DNA of 64,000 bases, taken from contig JAFTVW010000007.1 of assembly GCA_017465605.1 (NCBI GenBank), positions 62,001 to 126,000 on the forward strand. Direction: 5' to 3'. The position numbers and the translations under genes were made by a program. Shown piece after piece: positions 1-8,095 of this stretch. The DNA is from Alistipes sp. (GTDB lineage: Bacteria; Bacteroidota; Bacteroidia; Bacteroidales; Rikenellaceae). Within the stretch, counting starts at the first letter, position 1. Each line of letters begins with the position of its first letter. Below the pieces are notes generated by a model. That model saw nothing but the letters and a program-made list of their open reading frames with translations. It ran no database searches and was not told where the DNA came from.

Positions 1-1
1 T

Positions 2-43
2 GATGCTCGGCGGTCGAGTCCCTACGCACCGCAGATGTTTTGA
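2..43 (+). CDS. 3' end of an unidentified protein (partial)
   Basis: An open frame enters from the left edge and ends at TGA 41-43, giving a C-terminal tail ...SSPYAPQMF. A rho-independent terminator follows within a few bases, which is what supports a real plus-strand gene ending here. Only 13 codons are visible, so neither family nor function can be named. It could also be a chance open frame. Confidence 0.3.
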   Translation, partial: DARRSSPYAPQMF

Positions 44-47
44 TAGC

Positions 48-78
48 AAGCTACTGAAATTCAGTCGCTTTTTTTTGT
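48..78 (+). terminator. Terminator of the left-edge gene
   Basis: Arms AAGC-x-ACTGA (48-57) and TCAGT-x-GCTT (61-70), with one internal mismatch, are followed at once by a run of T. Confidence 0.6.
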
Positions 79-122
79 GCAAAATAGTCTTGTTTGAGCA
101 AGCTCAACAGCTGGCGATATTG

Positions 123-156
123 AAAAAATAAGTGGCGAATAATATCCACCACTTAC
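123..156 (-). terminator. Terminator of the secreted esterase gene
   Basis: On the minus strand the stem TAAGTGG/CCACTTA (149-155 with 129-135) is followed by TTTTTT. It lies just past the stop of the esterase gene at 185. Confidence 0.65.
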
Positions 157-184
157 TTGCTCTATATGTCAATATTTACTCTTT

Positions 185-1402
185 CTATTTCAATTCAATA
201 TCAATCTTCGCAGGGAACATATATCTCAAATCACCACGCTCAGAGAGTGTCTGACTAAGGTTGGCAACGGTGCGGACAACCTTTCCCTTGAATATTTTTT
301 TACCATTATAGCGTACTGTGATAGGCTTGTTTAGATTCATCATCTTATCGTTGATGTAGAGTGTCAAACGTTGGTAATCGCTATGCTCAATATTTATAGT
401 ATTACCCTCATAATCTGCGATAACCATCATTTTGTGTCGGCAATCTTGACCTTCTGGTAAGCCTATCCAATAGAAATTACGGCGAGTAACACCCTCCTGT
501 CGCCATACTACCCTGTCAGGATATGGATTACGCTGGTATTGTGCCATCCACGATACGGCCAGTGTGTCGGCTCTCTCCATCCAATGGCCTTTACCCTTTA
601 TGATGTGGGTCTCGTGGATATATCCAGCCTTGTCAGCAAGTTGGAGTGAATCCATAATTTTGCCGTGATGAACTGCCAATTTGTTTCTATTGAAAGCGCG
701 GTCGTTCTCACCCATCCATATCATAAAAGGTGTGTTGCGTAGATTAACTTGTGATGCTTCACCCGGGTGGCCAGCCATCATCGACGCTGCGGCCCAACGG
801 TCGGCCATACGGGGAGCCATACGCCACACTCCATCTCCTCCTGCCGAGTAACCGAGTAGATATACCTTATCGGGATTTACCCCCATATTTGCTACCATAC
901 ACTCAATCAGCATCTCAAACAATTCGTCAAGGCCCTCCTTAAACCACATATTCCAGTCGTTCCACGGTGCGCGTGGTGCAATATATACACCCTCTTTGGG
1001 AGTGTAGAGTCTTATCTGATTGGCCCATTGTTGGTCGTTAACTTTTGCTGGTGCACTACCTCCTCCGTGCATAGAGATATAAAGACTATATCCGTCGGCA
1101 GGCTTTTCGCCATATACTCGTGTGGCAAATTTGAGCTTCAAATCTCCGAGTGTGATAAGTTCTTCGCTTGATGCCTGAGCATATTGTGTTTTTTTGCTTT
1201 TCAGCCAAAGTTGCTCCATAATAGCCATAGCCTCAGCCGCTTCTGCTTGGCTTAAATGTGCACTGGCGAATTGCTCTTTTGCGGCCTGCTTATAGTCGGC
1301 TTTCTCGGTTGCAGTCCATATTTTTATAGAGTTAATAGTTTGGGCTTGTGAAAGTTGCAGTCCTGCTAATATGAAAAGTGTGATAATGGCAATGTGTTTC
1401 AT
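185..1402 (-). CDS. Secreted alpha/beta-hydrolase esterase
   Basis: A 405-residue protein with an N-terminal signal peptide (about residues 1-20, ending at LSQA-Q). The alpha/beta-hydrolase signs are an HGGG oxyanion motif at 112-115, the nucleophile elbow GYSAGG at 184-189 with Ser186, Asp234 in GENDRAF and His273 in GKGHW. This is the layout of PHB-depolymerase-like or feruloyl-esterase-like enzymes. It probably cleaves esters, perhaps acyl groups on polysaccharides, in the periplasm or outside the cell. The true substrate is unknown. The C-terminal 90 residues look like a small beta-rich domain. The thioesterase gene lies 12 bases upstream, so co-transcription is likely. Confidence 0.75.
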   Translation of the reverse strand: MKHIAIITLFILAGLQLSQAQTINSIKIWTATEKADYKQAAKEQFASAHLSQAEAAEAMAIMEQLWLKSKKTQYAQASSEELITLGDLKLKFATRVYGEKPADGYSLYISMHGGGSAPAKVNDQQWANQIRLYTPKEGVYIAPRAPWNDWNMWFKEGLDELFEMLIECMVANMGVNPDKVYLLGYSAGGDGVWRMAPRMADRWAAASMMAGHPGEASQVNLRNTPFMIWMGENDRAFNRNKLAVHHGKIMDSLQLADKAGYIHETHIIKGKGHWMERADTLAVSWMAQYQRNPYPDRVVWRQEGVTRRNFYWIGLPEGQDCRHKMMVIADYEGNTINIEHSDYQRLTLYINDKMMNLNKPITVRYNGKKIFKGKVVRTVANLSQTLSERGDLRYMFPAKIDIELK

Positions 1403-1414
1403 AATATTGTTGTT

Positions 1415-1891
1415 TTAAGCCTCTTCTTCCAATACAAATTCGCGAAATCCAAACTCCTCGTATGCTCGCTTTTGAGGAAATGAAAAATATACACAAATGG
1501 CTGATGTGCATAATTCGCCCGTGTGGTCAAAAATCGAAACACTAATTTCGATAATGTTTCGCAGTTGTCGTTTCACCGATGCCCGCAACGTGATGTGCGA
1601 ATCGGTAATCATTATTGGTTTGTGGTATTTTACCTCCAATTTCGAGGTGACGCCACTTGTTTGAAATTTGCGAAACACTACCCAACTTGCAATCTCATCG
1701 GCTAAGGTCGCTTGTATGCCTCCGTGTAGAGTGTCGCGCCAGCCTTGAAACTCTGGGCGCGGGTGCCAGTGGCTAACAATCTCGTCGCCATCTTCGTAGA
1801 ACTCCATTCTAAGACCCGAAGCACTATCGGGTGAACACCCGTAGCAGTGATATGTTGGTTCGCCTGTCCAGGGATTTTTTATCTTCTTCAT
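1415..1891 (-). CDS. PaaI-type hot-dog thioesterase
   Basis: A 158-residue cytoplasmic protein of the PaaI/YiiD hot-dog acyl-CoA thioesterase family. The helix-start motif LHGGIQATLADE (55-66) carries the HGG and acidic residues typical of the active site. A CxxC pair (CYGC, 16-19) near the N-terminus is common in this subgroup. It hydrolyses an acyl-CoA thioester, but the acyl group cannot be told from sequence. It sits between a TSCPD gene (22 bases upstream) and the esterase on the same strand, probably in one transcript. Confidence 0.75.
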   Translation of the reverse strand: MKKIKNPWTGEPTYHCYGCSPDSASGLRMEFYEDGDEIVSHWHPRPEFQGWRDTLHGGIQATLADEIASWVVFRKFQTSGVTSKLEVKYHKPIMITDSHITLRASVKRQLRNIIEISVSIFDHTGELCTSAICVYFSFPQKRAYEEFGFREFVLEEEA

Positions 1892-1913
1892 ACAATATTT
1901 TCTTTTGGCTCGC

Positions 1914-2171
1914 TTACTTATTTGTCATCTGTCGCAATGCCCGAGCCAGCTGGTCGGGGCAAGATGTGGGTTTACCGTTGCAACGGATTCCTTCAAGGCG
2001 GGCGATGACTTCGTCGGCCTTCATTCCACGAGCGAGGCGTGCTACGCCCTGAGTGTTGCCATTGCAACCGCCTATGAATTCTACGTTTACAACTGTTGTA
2101 TCATCATCAAGCTCAATTACTATGGCTTGTGAGCAGACCCCGCAAGTGGGATATACAATCTTGTTTGACAT
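1914..2171 (-). CDS. TSCPD domain protein (TIGR03905-type)
   Basis: An 85-residue stand-alone TSCPD domain. It shows a CxxC pair near the N-terminus (YPTCGVCSQ), a GGCNGN turn in the centre and the signature TSCPDQLA near the C-terminus. Related domains occur at the end of class II ribonucleotide reductases. The free-standing version is common in Bacteroidetes and Clostridia and has no established function. The Cys pattern suggests metal binding (inference). It is the first gene of a minus-strand run with the thioesterase and esterase. Confidence 0.8.
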   Translation of the reverse strand: MSNKIVYPTCGVCSQAIVIELDDDTTVVNVEFIGGCNGNTQGVARLARGMKADEVIARLEGIRCNGKPTSCPDQLARALRQMTNK

Positions 2172-2266
2172 AATATATCTGGGTTAAAATTCTTAGCAAA
2201 GATAGAAAATTTACGCTAAACCTCTCCATTGTTGCCACAAATGGTTAAATTATAAATACAATTTTG

Positions 2267-2274
2267 TACTTTTG
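2267..2274 (+). promoter_or_regulatory. Bacteroidetes -7 box for the HI0933-type gene
   Basis: TACTTTTG matches TAnnTTTG and lies 17 bases before the ATG at 2292. Confidence 0.55.
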
Positions 2275-2291
2275 TAGAAAATTTAGCGACA

Positions 2292-3539
2292 ATGTACGAT
2301 GTAATAGTTATAGGAGCTGGTGCGGCAGGTTTGATGGCTGCTGCGACTGCTGCCCGAAATGGCAAGCAGGTACTTCTTATGGAGAAGATGGAGAAGGCTG
2401 GCCGAAAGATAAGAATCACGGGTAAGGGCCGTTGTAACCTGACAAATGCTCGCCCACCCGAGGAGTTCAAGGAGGCGATTCGCACCAATGCCGAGTTTTT
2501 TGAGATAGCATTTGCCGAATTTAACAACAAGGCAACAATCAAATTTTTTGAGCGTATTGGCGTGAAGCTCGATATCGAGCGTGGTCAGCGAGTGTTCCCT
2601 AAGAGCGGCAAGGCTTGGGATATTGCTAACGCGCTCACCGACTATTGCATTGATAATGGTGTTGAGATACGTTACAATTCTCGCATTACTGAAATCCTTA
2701 CGATTGACAGTAAAGTCTATGGCGTGAAGTATGTTAACAAGCGAGGTTTTGAGCGTAAGGAGGAGGCCGAGAATGTTATTATAGCAACGGGAGGTGTGAG
2801 CTATCCGGGCACTGGCTCTACGGGAGATGGATATATTTTTGCCGACCGTACAGGGCATCGAATCGAGGAGGTGCGCCCATCACTTACTCCCCTGCGAACA
2901 TCTCACCCACAAAAGAAATTCCTCGATGGACTTCTATTGAAAAATGTGCAGGCGCAACTATTTGTCGAGGACGAAGTTGTGCGTGAAGAGTTTGGCGAGA
3001 TAAGTTTCTCGGATAGAGGAATCGAGGGAGCTGTGGCATTGAGAGTCAGTCGTGATGCGGTAGATGCACTGATTGACCAAAAGCGTGTGAAGCTGGTTAT
3101 TGATATGAAACCTGCACTCACCGAAGAGATGCTTTTCGACCGTATCAAGCGCGAAATTTCGGAGATGCAACCCGAAGAGTTCTTCTCGGAATTGTTGCGT
3201 AAACTTGTCCCGAAGCATTTTGTAATACCTATTGCTCACGAGCTCGATGTTCATTCGAAAAATTATATTCGTAAGGTGACCGATGCCGAGATACGACGAT
3301 TGGTCAAGGTGTTGAAGGGTATGGTATTCCCTATCACCGATTATGCCCCATTTGAGTTTGCTGTGGTTACGGCTGGCGGTGTGAGTTGCGAAGATGTGAA
3401 CCGCTATACGATGGAGTCGTTGAAGGTGAAAGGTCTCTATTTTGCGGGAGAATTGCTTGATATTGATGCTAATACAGGCGGATATAATTTGCAGATAGCA
3501 TTCTCTACGGGCCGCCTTGCAGGTCAGTTGAAAAAGTAA
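2292..3539 (+). CDS. HI0933/YhiN-family flavoprotein oxidoreductase
   Basis: A 415-residue FAD-dependent protein of the HI0933 (BaiN/YhiN) family. It has the N-terminal dinucleotide fold GAGAAG (8-13) and the family motif GRKIRITGKGRCNLTN at about residues 40-55. A second FAD-contact region ATGGVSYPGTGSTGDG is in the middle, and a C-terminal GGVSCEDVN...GLYFAGELLDIDANTGGYNLQ block binds the flavin. Family members are widespread and poorly characterised. Some are annotated as flavoprotein reductases acting on steroid-like substrates, but that cannot be inferred here. It is divergent from the TSCPD gene and followed by two plus-strand genes. Confidence 0.85.
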   Translation: MYDVIVIGAGAAGLMAAATAARNGKQVLLMEKMEKAGRKIRITGKGRCNLTNARPPEEFKEAIRTNAEFFEIAFAEFNNKATIKFFERIGVKLDIERGQRVFPKSGKAWDIANALTDYCIDNGVEIRYNSRITEILTIDSKVYGVKYVNKRGFERKEEAENVIIATGGVSYPGTGSTGDGYIFADRTGHRIEEVRPSLTPLRTSHPQKKFLDGLLLKNVQAQLFVEDEVVREEFGEISFSDRGIEGAVALRVSRDAVDALIDQKRVKLVIDMKPALTEEMLFDRIKREISEMQPEEFFSELLRKLVPKHFVIPIAHELDVHSKNYIRKVTDAEIRRLVKVLKGMVFPITDYAPFEFAVVTAGGVSCEDVNRYTMESLKVKGLYFAGELLDIDANTGGYNLQIAFSTGRLAGQLKK

Positions 3540-3598
3540 TAAACCTTTGAAGTTGAATTTCGCTGTTGCGATACACCGATAGCGAAAATTGGCAAAAT

Positions 3599-4126
3599 AT
3601 GAAGATAACGGGTAGAAACATAAAGCGTCGATTGTATGGCCTGAGGAATATCCCTGCAAATATCAAACGTGCGAGATATTTCCGAGGTCACGGTGTACAT
3701 TCACCTTTTGTCTATGCAATCGTGCGTGAAGTGTTTATGTGCTCTAAATTGTATGACGATTCGGCAACGGATTTGTACGATGCTCTATTGGCGCGAGGTG
3801 CTGCCAAGCGTAGAGCCACACAGTTGCAGAATTTGATGACGCACTGCCGCTATCAGACCTTTGCCATTGATTGCCCGATTGAACAGATGCAGGGTGTGGA
3901 TTTGGTAATTGCAACAACAGCGACTGCATCGGAACAATTGGCGCAAATTGCCGAGCAGGCACGCCAAAATAAGCAGACGTTGTGTGTAATGTCGCCTTCG
4001 CTTGATAGTCGGCGCGATAAGGCTTGTCGCGAAATCGTGGCAACGCATCAATGCACAAGCATCGACAATCGTGGTTATCTGCTTATTTTTAATAATCATC
4101 TACCGAAACAAAAGTTTAGATTATGA
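3599..4126 (+). CDS. Conserved hypothetical protein, degenerate methyltransferase-like
   Basis: I chose the ATG at 3599 (175 aa). The longer frame begins with a TTG at 3566 and adds an unconvincing N-terminus. The protein carries the motif RYFRGHGVHSPFVYAIVREVF near its start, which I recognise from Bacteroidetes proteins annotated as class I SAM-dependent methyltransferases. No clear glycine-rich SAM motif follows, and the protein is short for that family, so it may be a shortened or degenerate member. Its stop overlaps the start of the cobalamin adenosyltransferase gene by ATGA, indicating translational coupling. Confidence 0.6.
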   Translation: MKITGRNIKRRLYGLRNIPANIKRARYFRGHGVHSPFVYAIVREVFMCSKLYDDSATDLYDALLARGAAKRRATQLQNLMTHCRYQTFAIDCPIEQMQGVDLVIATTATASEQLAQIAEQARQNKQTLCVMSPSLDSRRDKACREIVATHQCTSIDNRGYLLIFNNHLPKQKFRL

Positions 4127-4674
4127 AAGTATATACAAAAGGTGGCGACAAGGGCCGCACTTCGCTTATTGGTGGTGAGCGAGTACTCAAAAATGATTGT
4201 AGAGTGGAGGCATATGGCTCGGTTGATGAGTTGATAGCATTTACTGCCCTACTTGCCGACAAATTGGCTTCTGACGAGAAGTTTGCAGCTATTGTGGCAG
4301 AACTTCGAGGTGTAGAGTCGCAACTTATGGTTGCAGCTGCATTGTTGGCTGTGGGTGATGGTGGAACAGATAAGGTTAGTTCATTGAAATCCAGCGCATC
4401 GCAGGACTTGGAGCAGTCGATTGACAGAATGCAGGAGGCATTGCCCCAGATTACCAAGTTTACTATCCCCGGAGGTGACGTGAGATGTTCTTTGTGCCAC
4501 GTTTGCCGTACCGTCTGCCGTCGTGCCGAGCGAGCAGCGATTTGTGCATCGCAAGAGTATGATATCGATAAAGAGGTTACTATATATCTGAATCGTCTGT
4601 CGGATTACTTCTATCTGCTTGGTCGCACCATTACCCAAATGGCATCGGTCGAAGAGATTTTGTGGATTCCATAG
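4123..4674 (+). CDS. ATP:cob(I)alamin adenosyltransferase, PduO type
   Basis: A 183-residue cytoplasmic enzyme that transfers the adenosyl group of ATP to cob(I)alamin, making coenzyme B12. The PduO signature is clear: the N-terminal ATP loop YTKGGDKGRTSLIGG (4-18), the central YGSVDELIAF helix, and the C-terminal VCRTVCRRAER block with conserved arginines. Length is normal for the family. It starts inside the last codons of the preceding gene. Its presence implies that the cell uses adenosylcobalamin-dependent enzymes. Confidence 0.92.
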   Translation: MKVYTKGGDKGRTSLIGGERVLKNDCRVEAYGSVDELIAFTALLADKLASDEKFAAIVAELRGVESQLMVAAALLAVGDGGTDKVSSLKSSASQDLEQSIDRMQEALPQITKFTIPGGDVRCSLCHVCRTVCRRAERAAICASQEYDIDKEVTIYLNRLSDYFYLLGRTITQMASVEEILWIP

Positions 4675-4767
4675 TGCTTGATTATAACCTGTTTTGGCGA
4701 AAATGGCTCTTTTTGTAAGCGATTTGCAAGTTTTTGTGCATAAATAGGAAGATTAGTGCATAAATGA

Positions 4768-4797
4768 TTTGCATTTAATGTTTTTTCGTTATATTTG
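4768..4797 (+). promoter_or_regulatory. Promoter of the DUF2795 gene
   Basis: A TTTG -33 element at 4768-4771 and the -7 box TATATTTG at 4790-4797, 18 bases apart, sit about 80 bases before the ATG at 4879. Confidence 0.6.
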
Positions 4798-4878
4798 CGG
4801 CCGATTAGCAGAGTTATATGCTTAACGACGCTAAATGGTTGAAAATTAAAACTTATAAACTGATAAAACCGCACAACT

Positions 4879-5100
4879 ATGTATTGGACTTTGGAATTGG
4901 CATCTAAGTTGGAGGACGCACCTTGGCCCGCAACAAAAGAGGAGTTAATCGATTATGCAATTCGTTCAGGCGCACCATTGGAGGTGTTGGAGAACTTGCA
5001 GGAGATTGAGGACGAGGGTGATATCTACGAATCAATAGAGGATATTTGGCCCGATTACCCCTCAAAGGACGATTTCTTCTTCAACGAGGAGGAGTATTAA
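4879..5100 (+). CDS. DUF2795 small acidic protein
   Basis: A 73-residue, strongly acidic protein of the DUF2795 family. The body (WTLELASKLEDAPWPATKEEL onward) is the typical small helical domain in which a helix-turn region is formed by 'PATKEELIDYAIRSGAPLEVLENLQ'-like sequence, and the tail is rich in Asp, Glu and Phe. The family is widespread in Bacteroidetes with no known function. It is monocistronic, with its own promoter and a terminator 37 bases after the stop. Confidence 0.85.
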   Translation: MYWTLELASKLEDAPWPATKEELIDYAIRSGAPLEVLENLQEIEDEGDIYESIEDIWPDYPSKDDFFFNEEEY

Positions 5101-5136
5101 TCGTTTAATGCGTTGAAATCCAAAAGATTATGGCAT

Positions 5137-5162
5137 AACCTCCCCGCGTGGGAGGTTTTTTA
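5137..5162 (+). terminator. Terminator of the DUF2795 gene
   Basis: AACCTCCC / GGGAGGTT stem with a CGCGT loop, followed by TTTTTTA. Confidence 0.85.
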
Positions 5163-5265
5163 TTTGGCCAAACTACACTTATTTGTGCCGTTGGAAGGTG
5201 GAGAAAACGACTCACTCAACTCATTTTTTACCATTAAGCCAAATCTCGTAATAATATGAGAAAAC

Positions 5266-5290
5266 AAAAAGCGGCACGAAGCCGCTTTTT
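5266..5290 (-). terminator. Terminator of the C1 aminopeptidase locus
   Basis: Perfect stem AAAAAGCGGC / GCCGCTTTTT with a 5-base loop. It is able to work on both strands and lies 22 bases past the stop of the minus-strand peptidase reading frame. Confidence 0.85.
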
Positions 5291-5312
5291 GTCGTATGTT
5301 AGAGTGTTACGA

Positions 5313-6701
5313 TTACTCCTCAGGCGCAAACATTGGGTCCCAAGCAGGAAGAAGTATAGGCTTCTGATTGAGCATCTCCAATACATCGGCAGGAACATAT
5401 TTGCGCTCAACTACCAAGCGGAACATATACTCGTTGAACCACTCGTCGGTCATAATCAAGTTACCCTTGTAACCCGATGACGCGCCCCAGCTGTTCTCGA
5501 CCATCCACTTTGTTGGTTTGCCATCATTGTCCAAATCTACCGCAATAAGTGTCATCGCGTGAGATGAAAGGCTTGAATAGGTCTGAATACGCTGCTTCTT
5601 GTCCATTGGGAACGAGGTGCGGAAAAGTGATGCGTAGTCGAAGTTCGCAACATCAAGAGTGCCCTTCGAGCTATTCATAAACTTGCCTACGTCACAAGAG
5701 AAATACATTGCTACATTATCCTTGATTGATGCAATTGCCATCTCCTTGATGCGCTCGATTGGGAGGTTGATATAGAGCCAGTTCTCGCCGTCGTAAACGT
5801 GGCGGTCGTAGGCAATCTCGTAAACCTTGCCATATTCGCGTGATGGGTCGTTCATAATCATAATGTAGTTCTTCTCCAAATCCTCACCGATATACTCGTT
5901 GTAGAACTCTTTGGGAGTATAGCTCTTTTTGCTCACCAAATTACCCTGCTTGTCGTAGCGTGCCCACTCAAACTCTGTGGGAGGAACACCCAAACACTCA
6001 ACCAAGATACGATAAATCTAAGTAAGCATCTCAACTTTGCGGGTAGCGGCCTTGTTGGCTTTAAGTCCGCGCAACTCCAATGCATACTCACGCAACTTCT
6101 GACGCAAAATGCTTGACATCTGGCCTGTGTTCTCGCTCTGATAAGTCTCGGGCATAGCCGACTTTGGAGCAACACCATATTTCATAATCAGATTGGATAC
6201 GCCTGTGAACTGACCGCCATCACCAATAGGATTGCGCATAAGCCAATCAACCTCGCGAGAGTCAAGGCCCAATTCGCGAGTATCGATAATAGCCTGCAAG
6301 AAGAGGTTTGACTTCTCCAACAAATCGTAGAACGAACAGTAGTTCTGTGAAAACTCAAACTCTGCCAAATCGTATTTGTCAATCATCTTTGCACGCAATA
6401 CATTAAGACCTGTAAAGAGCCAGCAGCGACCTGATGATTTTTGATTGGTGATACCTACGGTCTTTACTTGGTGCGAGAAGTGAGTGTCGCACATTGCGAG
6501 GTTTTCTGAGTTGATTGCCAAAGTGGCGATTGAGTTAGATGCGAGAGCATTTTTGATGGCTTTCTGCTCGGCTGATGCGGTGTATCCCTGACGGATACGG
6601 CTCATCATATCCTCGCTGATGCCTCCATCTTTACTCTGAGTTTGAGCCGATGCGCTCAACGTGCCGATTACGATAGCGGCACACAAGATAAGTCTCTTCA
6701 T
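5313..6701 (-). pseudogene. C1-family aminopeptidase (bleomycin-hydrolase type), interrupted by TAG
   Basis: A papain-fold aminopeptidase C homologue with a signal peptide (ATG at 6701, MKRLILC...SASAQ). The reading frame is continuous except for one in-frame TAG at 6018-6020. There are 227 codons before it and 234 after, in the same frame, giving a normal total of about 460. All catalytic parts survive: Cys93 in KSSGRCWLF before the stop, and LSSHAMTL (His) and MVENSWG (Asn) after it. The residues around the stop read VEMLT-stop-IYRILVECLGVPPTEF, a well-conserved stretch. Either this is a recent nonsense mutation, a sequencing error, or a read-through. An in-frame TTG at 6003-6005 exists downstream, but a restart there would lack the catalytic Cys. 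Confidence 0.8.
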
Positions 6702-6859
6702 ATTATTAAGGTTAAAAATTTCTTTCGATTGCGAAGATAATAATATTTTTCTAATTAACTTTGAGGCTGATATCAAAAACATAGGCTTTTGGTGATGAAA
6801 ATCGCTTTCAACCACCTTGTGTAGATGGCAAAGTGTAAATTAGCGTAGAGATTCGCAAT

Positions 6860-7480
6860 ATGGATTTTGTGAAAAATATTGAGGCTGTGATTTTGGCAGC
6901 AGGTGACTACCCTACTGCACCTATTCCGCTTGACATACTCTGTCAGGCTCAATGTGTGGTGTGTTGCGATGGTGCTACCGATGAATATATCGCGCGAGGT
7001 AATAGGCCCGATGCCATTGTTGGTGATGGAGATTCGTTGAGCTACGATGTAAGCACGAAGTATTCCGAAATTATACATATAGACTCCGACCAAGAGACCA
7101 ACGACCAAACGAAAGCCGTAAAATTTTTGCACTCCAAAGGCGTAACCCGCATTGCAATTGTGGGAGCAACGGGCAAACGTGAGGACCACACGATGGGAAA
7201 CATTAGTCTGCTTGCCGAGTATCAACGTTGGGGGTTAGATGTGAGGATTTACACCGACTATGGTGTTTTTGTTGCGTGCAGCGGAACGCAGCGAATGGCT
7301 TGCAGAAAGGGGCAGGCGGTGTCAATCTTCAATATCTCAGCAAGGAATCTCTTTTCGGAGGGGCTACAATACCCTATCTACGACTTCTCGCAACTTTGGC
7401 AAGGCACTCTGAATCGCACCACTGCCGAGCAATTTGTAATATCGGCCGAAGGGGAATATTTGTTGTTTATAGCTTACTAA
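6860..7480 (+). CDS. Thiamine pyrophosphokinase
   Basis: A 206-residue enzyme that transfers pyrophosphate from ATP to thiamine, making thiamine diphosphate. The family motifs are in order: CDGA (36-39), the metal/substrate loop GDGDS (55-59), DQETNDQTKA (77-86) and GATGKREDHTMGN (102-114). Length is normal. It is divergent from the peptidase locus and converges on the GNAT gene. No thiamine riboswitch is visible in the short leader. Confidence 0.88.
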   Translation: MDFVKNIEAVILAAGDYPTAPIPLDILCQAQCVVCCDGATDEYIARGNRPDAIVGDGDSLSYDVSTKYSEIIHIDSDQETNDQTKAVKFLHSKGVTRIAIVGATGKREDHTMGNISLLAEYQRWGLDVRIYTDYGVFVACSGTQRMACRKGQAVSIFNISARNLFSEGLQYPIYDFSQLWQGTLNRTTAEQFVISAEGEYLLFIAY

Positions 7481-7500
7481 TCAGTAGCTCGCGAGTATAA

Positions 7501-8001
7501 TTAGTCGCAGAGTAATTTTTCGTATGCCAAACGGCGGCTCTCGATTACCACATCGCCACAGTAGGTGTACCCCAATCGCTCAACCATTCGTTGCATAATC
7601 TTGTTGTCGGGGTGGGTGTCAATTCTGATACTCGGTACTCGCTCCGCAGCCATAGCCTCGGCGGCCAACATAAATTGCTTGGCAAATCCCATTCCCACAA
7701 ATATCTCCGACACGCACAGCCGATGCACCACAGCATACTCTCCCTGCGTGAGCCACTCACCACCCGTTAGGTCGTTGTAGGCGGGCTCGCCCGTAAATAT
7801 CACCGCTCCATAGGCCAAAATCTCCTCACCGAGCGCAAGTACCATACCCACACCTGCGGCCACATCTTGCTCGACGCTCTGTCGATTGGGATAACCTCTC
7901 TGCCATTGGTCGATTCCCGCTGCACCCAAGCGCGCACTCGCGGCACGAATCATTCTTTCGATTGTATCAATATCTGCCTCGGTAGCCTTTCTGAAAATCA
8001 T
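7501..8001 (-). CDS. GNAT-family N-acetyltransferase
   Basis: I chose the ATG at 8001 (166 aa, MIFRKATEADIDTI...), where the GNAT fold begins. The longer frame runs back through the promoter. The acetyl-CoA-binding strand-loop is seen as VHRLCVSEIFVGMGFAKQF, followed by helices ending in RLGYTYCGDVVIESRRLAYEKL. The substrate (amine, amino acid or peptide N-terminus) is unknown. Its stop faces that of thiamine pyrophosphokinase 20 bases away. Confidence 0.8.
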   Translation of the reverse strand: MIFRKATEADIDTIERMIRAASARLGAAGIDQWQRGYPNRQSVEQDVAAGVGMVLALGEEILAYGAVIFTGEPAYNDLTGGEWLTQGEYAVVHRLCVSEIFVGMGFAKQFMLAAEAMAAERVPSIRIDTHPDNKIMQRMVERLGYTYCGDVVIESRRLAYEKLLCD

Positions 8002-8018
8002 ATTGTGTAATGTTTTTG

Positions 8019-8026
8019 CAAATATA
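8019..8026 (-). promoter_or_regulatory. -7 box for the GNAT gene
   Basis: CAAATATA on the plus strand, which reads TATATTTG on the minus strand, 17 bases before the GNAT ATG. It abuts the U-tract of the upstream terminator. Confidence 0.55.
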
Positions 8027-8074
8027 AAAAAATCCCGCCATAGTGCAAATTCAATGATGCAAAATGGCGGGATT
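8026..8074 (-). terminator. Terminator of the GLUG lipoprotein gene
   Basis: Perfect 11-bp stem AATCCCGCCAT / ATGGCGGGATT (8031-8041 with 8064-8074) followed on the minus strand by TTTTTTA. It lies 21 bases past the lipoprotein stop. Confidence 0.85.
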
Positions 8075-8095
8075 GAAATAGTCCTCAAATGGTTA

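Noticed and set aside
2283..2858. 191-codon minus-strand open frame
   Set aside because: It is antisense to the conserved FAD-binding part of the flavoprotein gene and shows no protein family features.
2958..3659. 233-codon minus-strand open frame opposite the HI0933-type gene
   Set aside because: It is antisense to a clear flavoprotein, starts without a plausible leader and has no recognisable protein features; it is a shadow of the real gene.
4611..4874. 87-codon minus-strand open frame between the adenosyltransferase and DUF2795 genes
   Set aside because: It overlaps the 3' end of the adenosyltransferase gene and the DUF2795 promoter, and its sequence looks non-coding.
6018..6020. TAG recoded as an amino acid (pyrrolysine or amber-suppressed code)
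   Set aside because: Many genes in the window end in TAG (for example the adenosyltransferase at 4674 and the exported isomerase-like and glycan genes), and no other long gene has an internal TAG. A single nonsense change or a sequence error is simpler.
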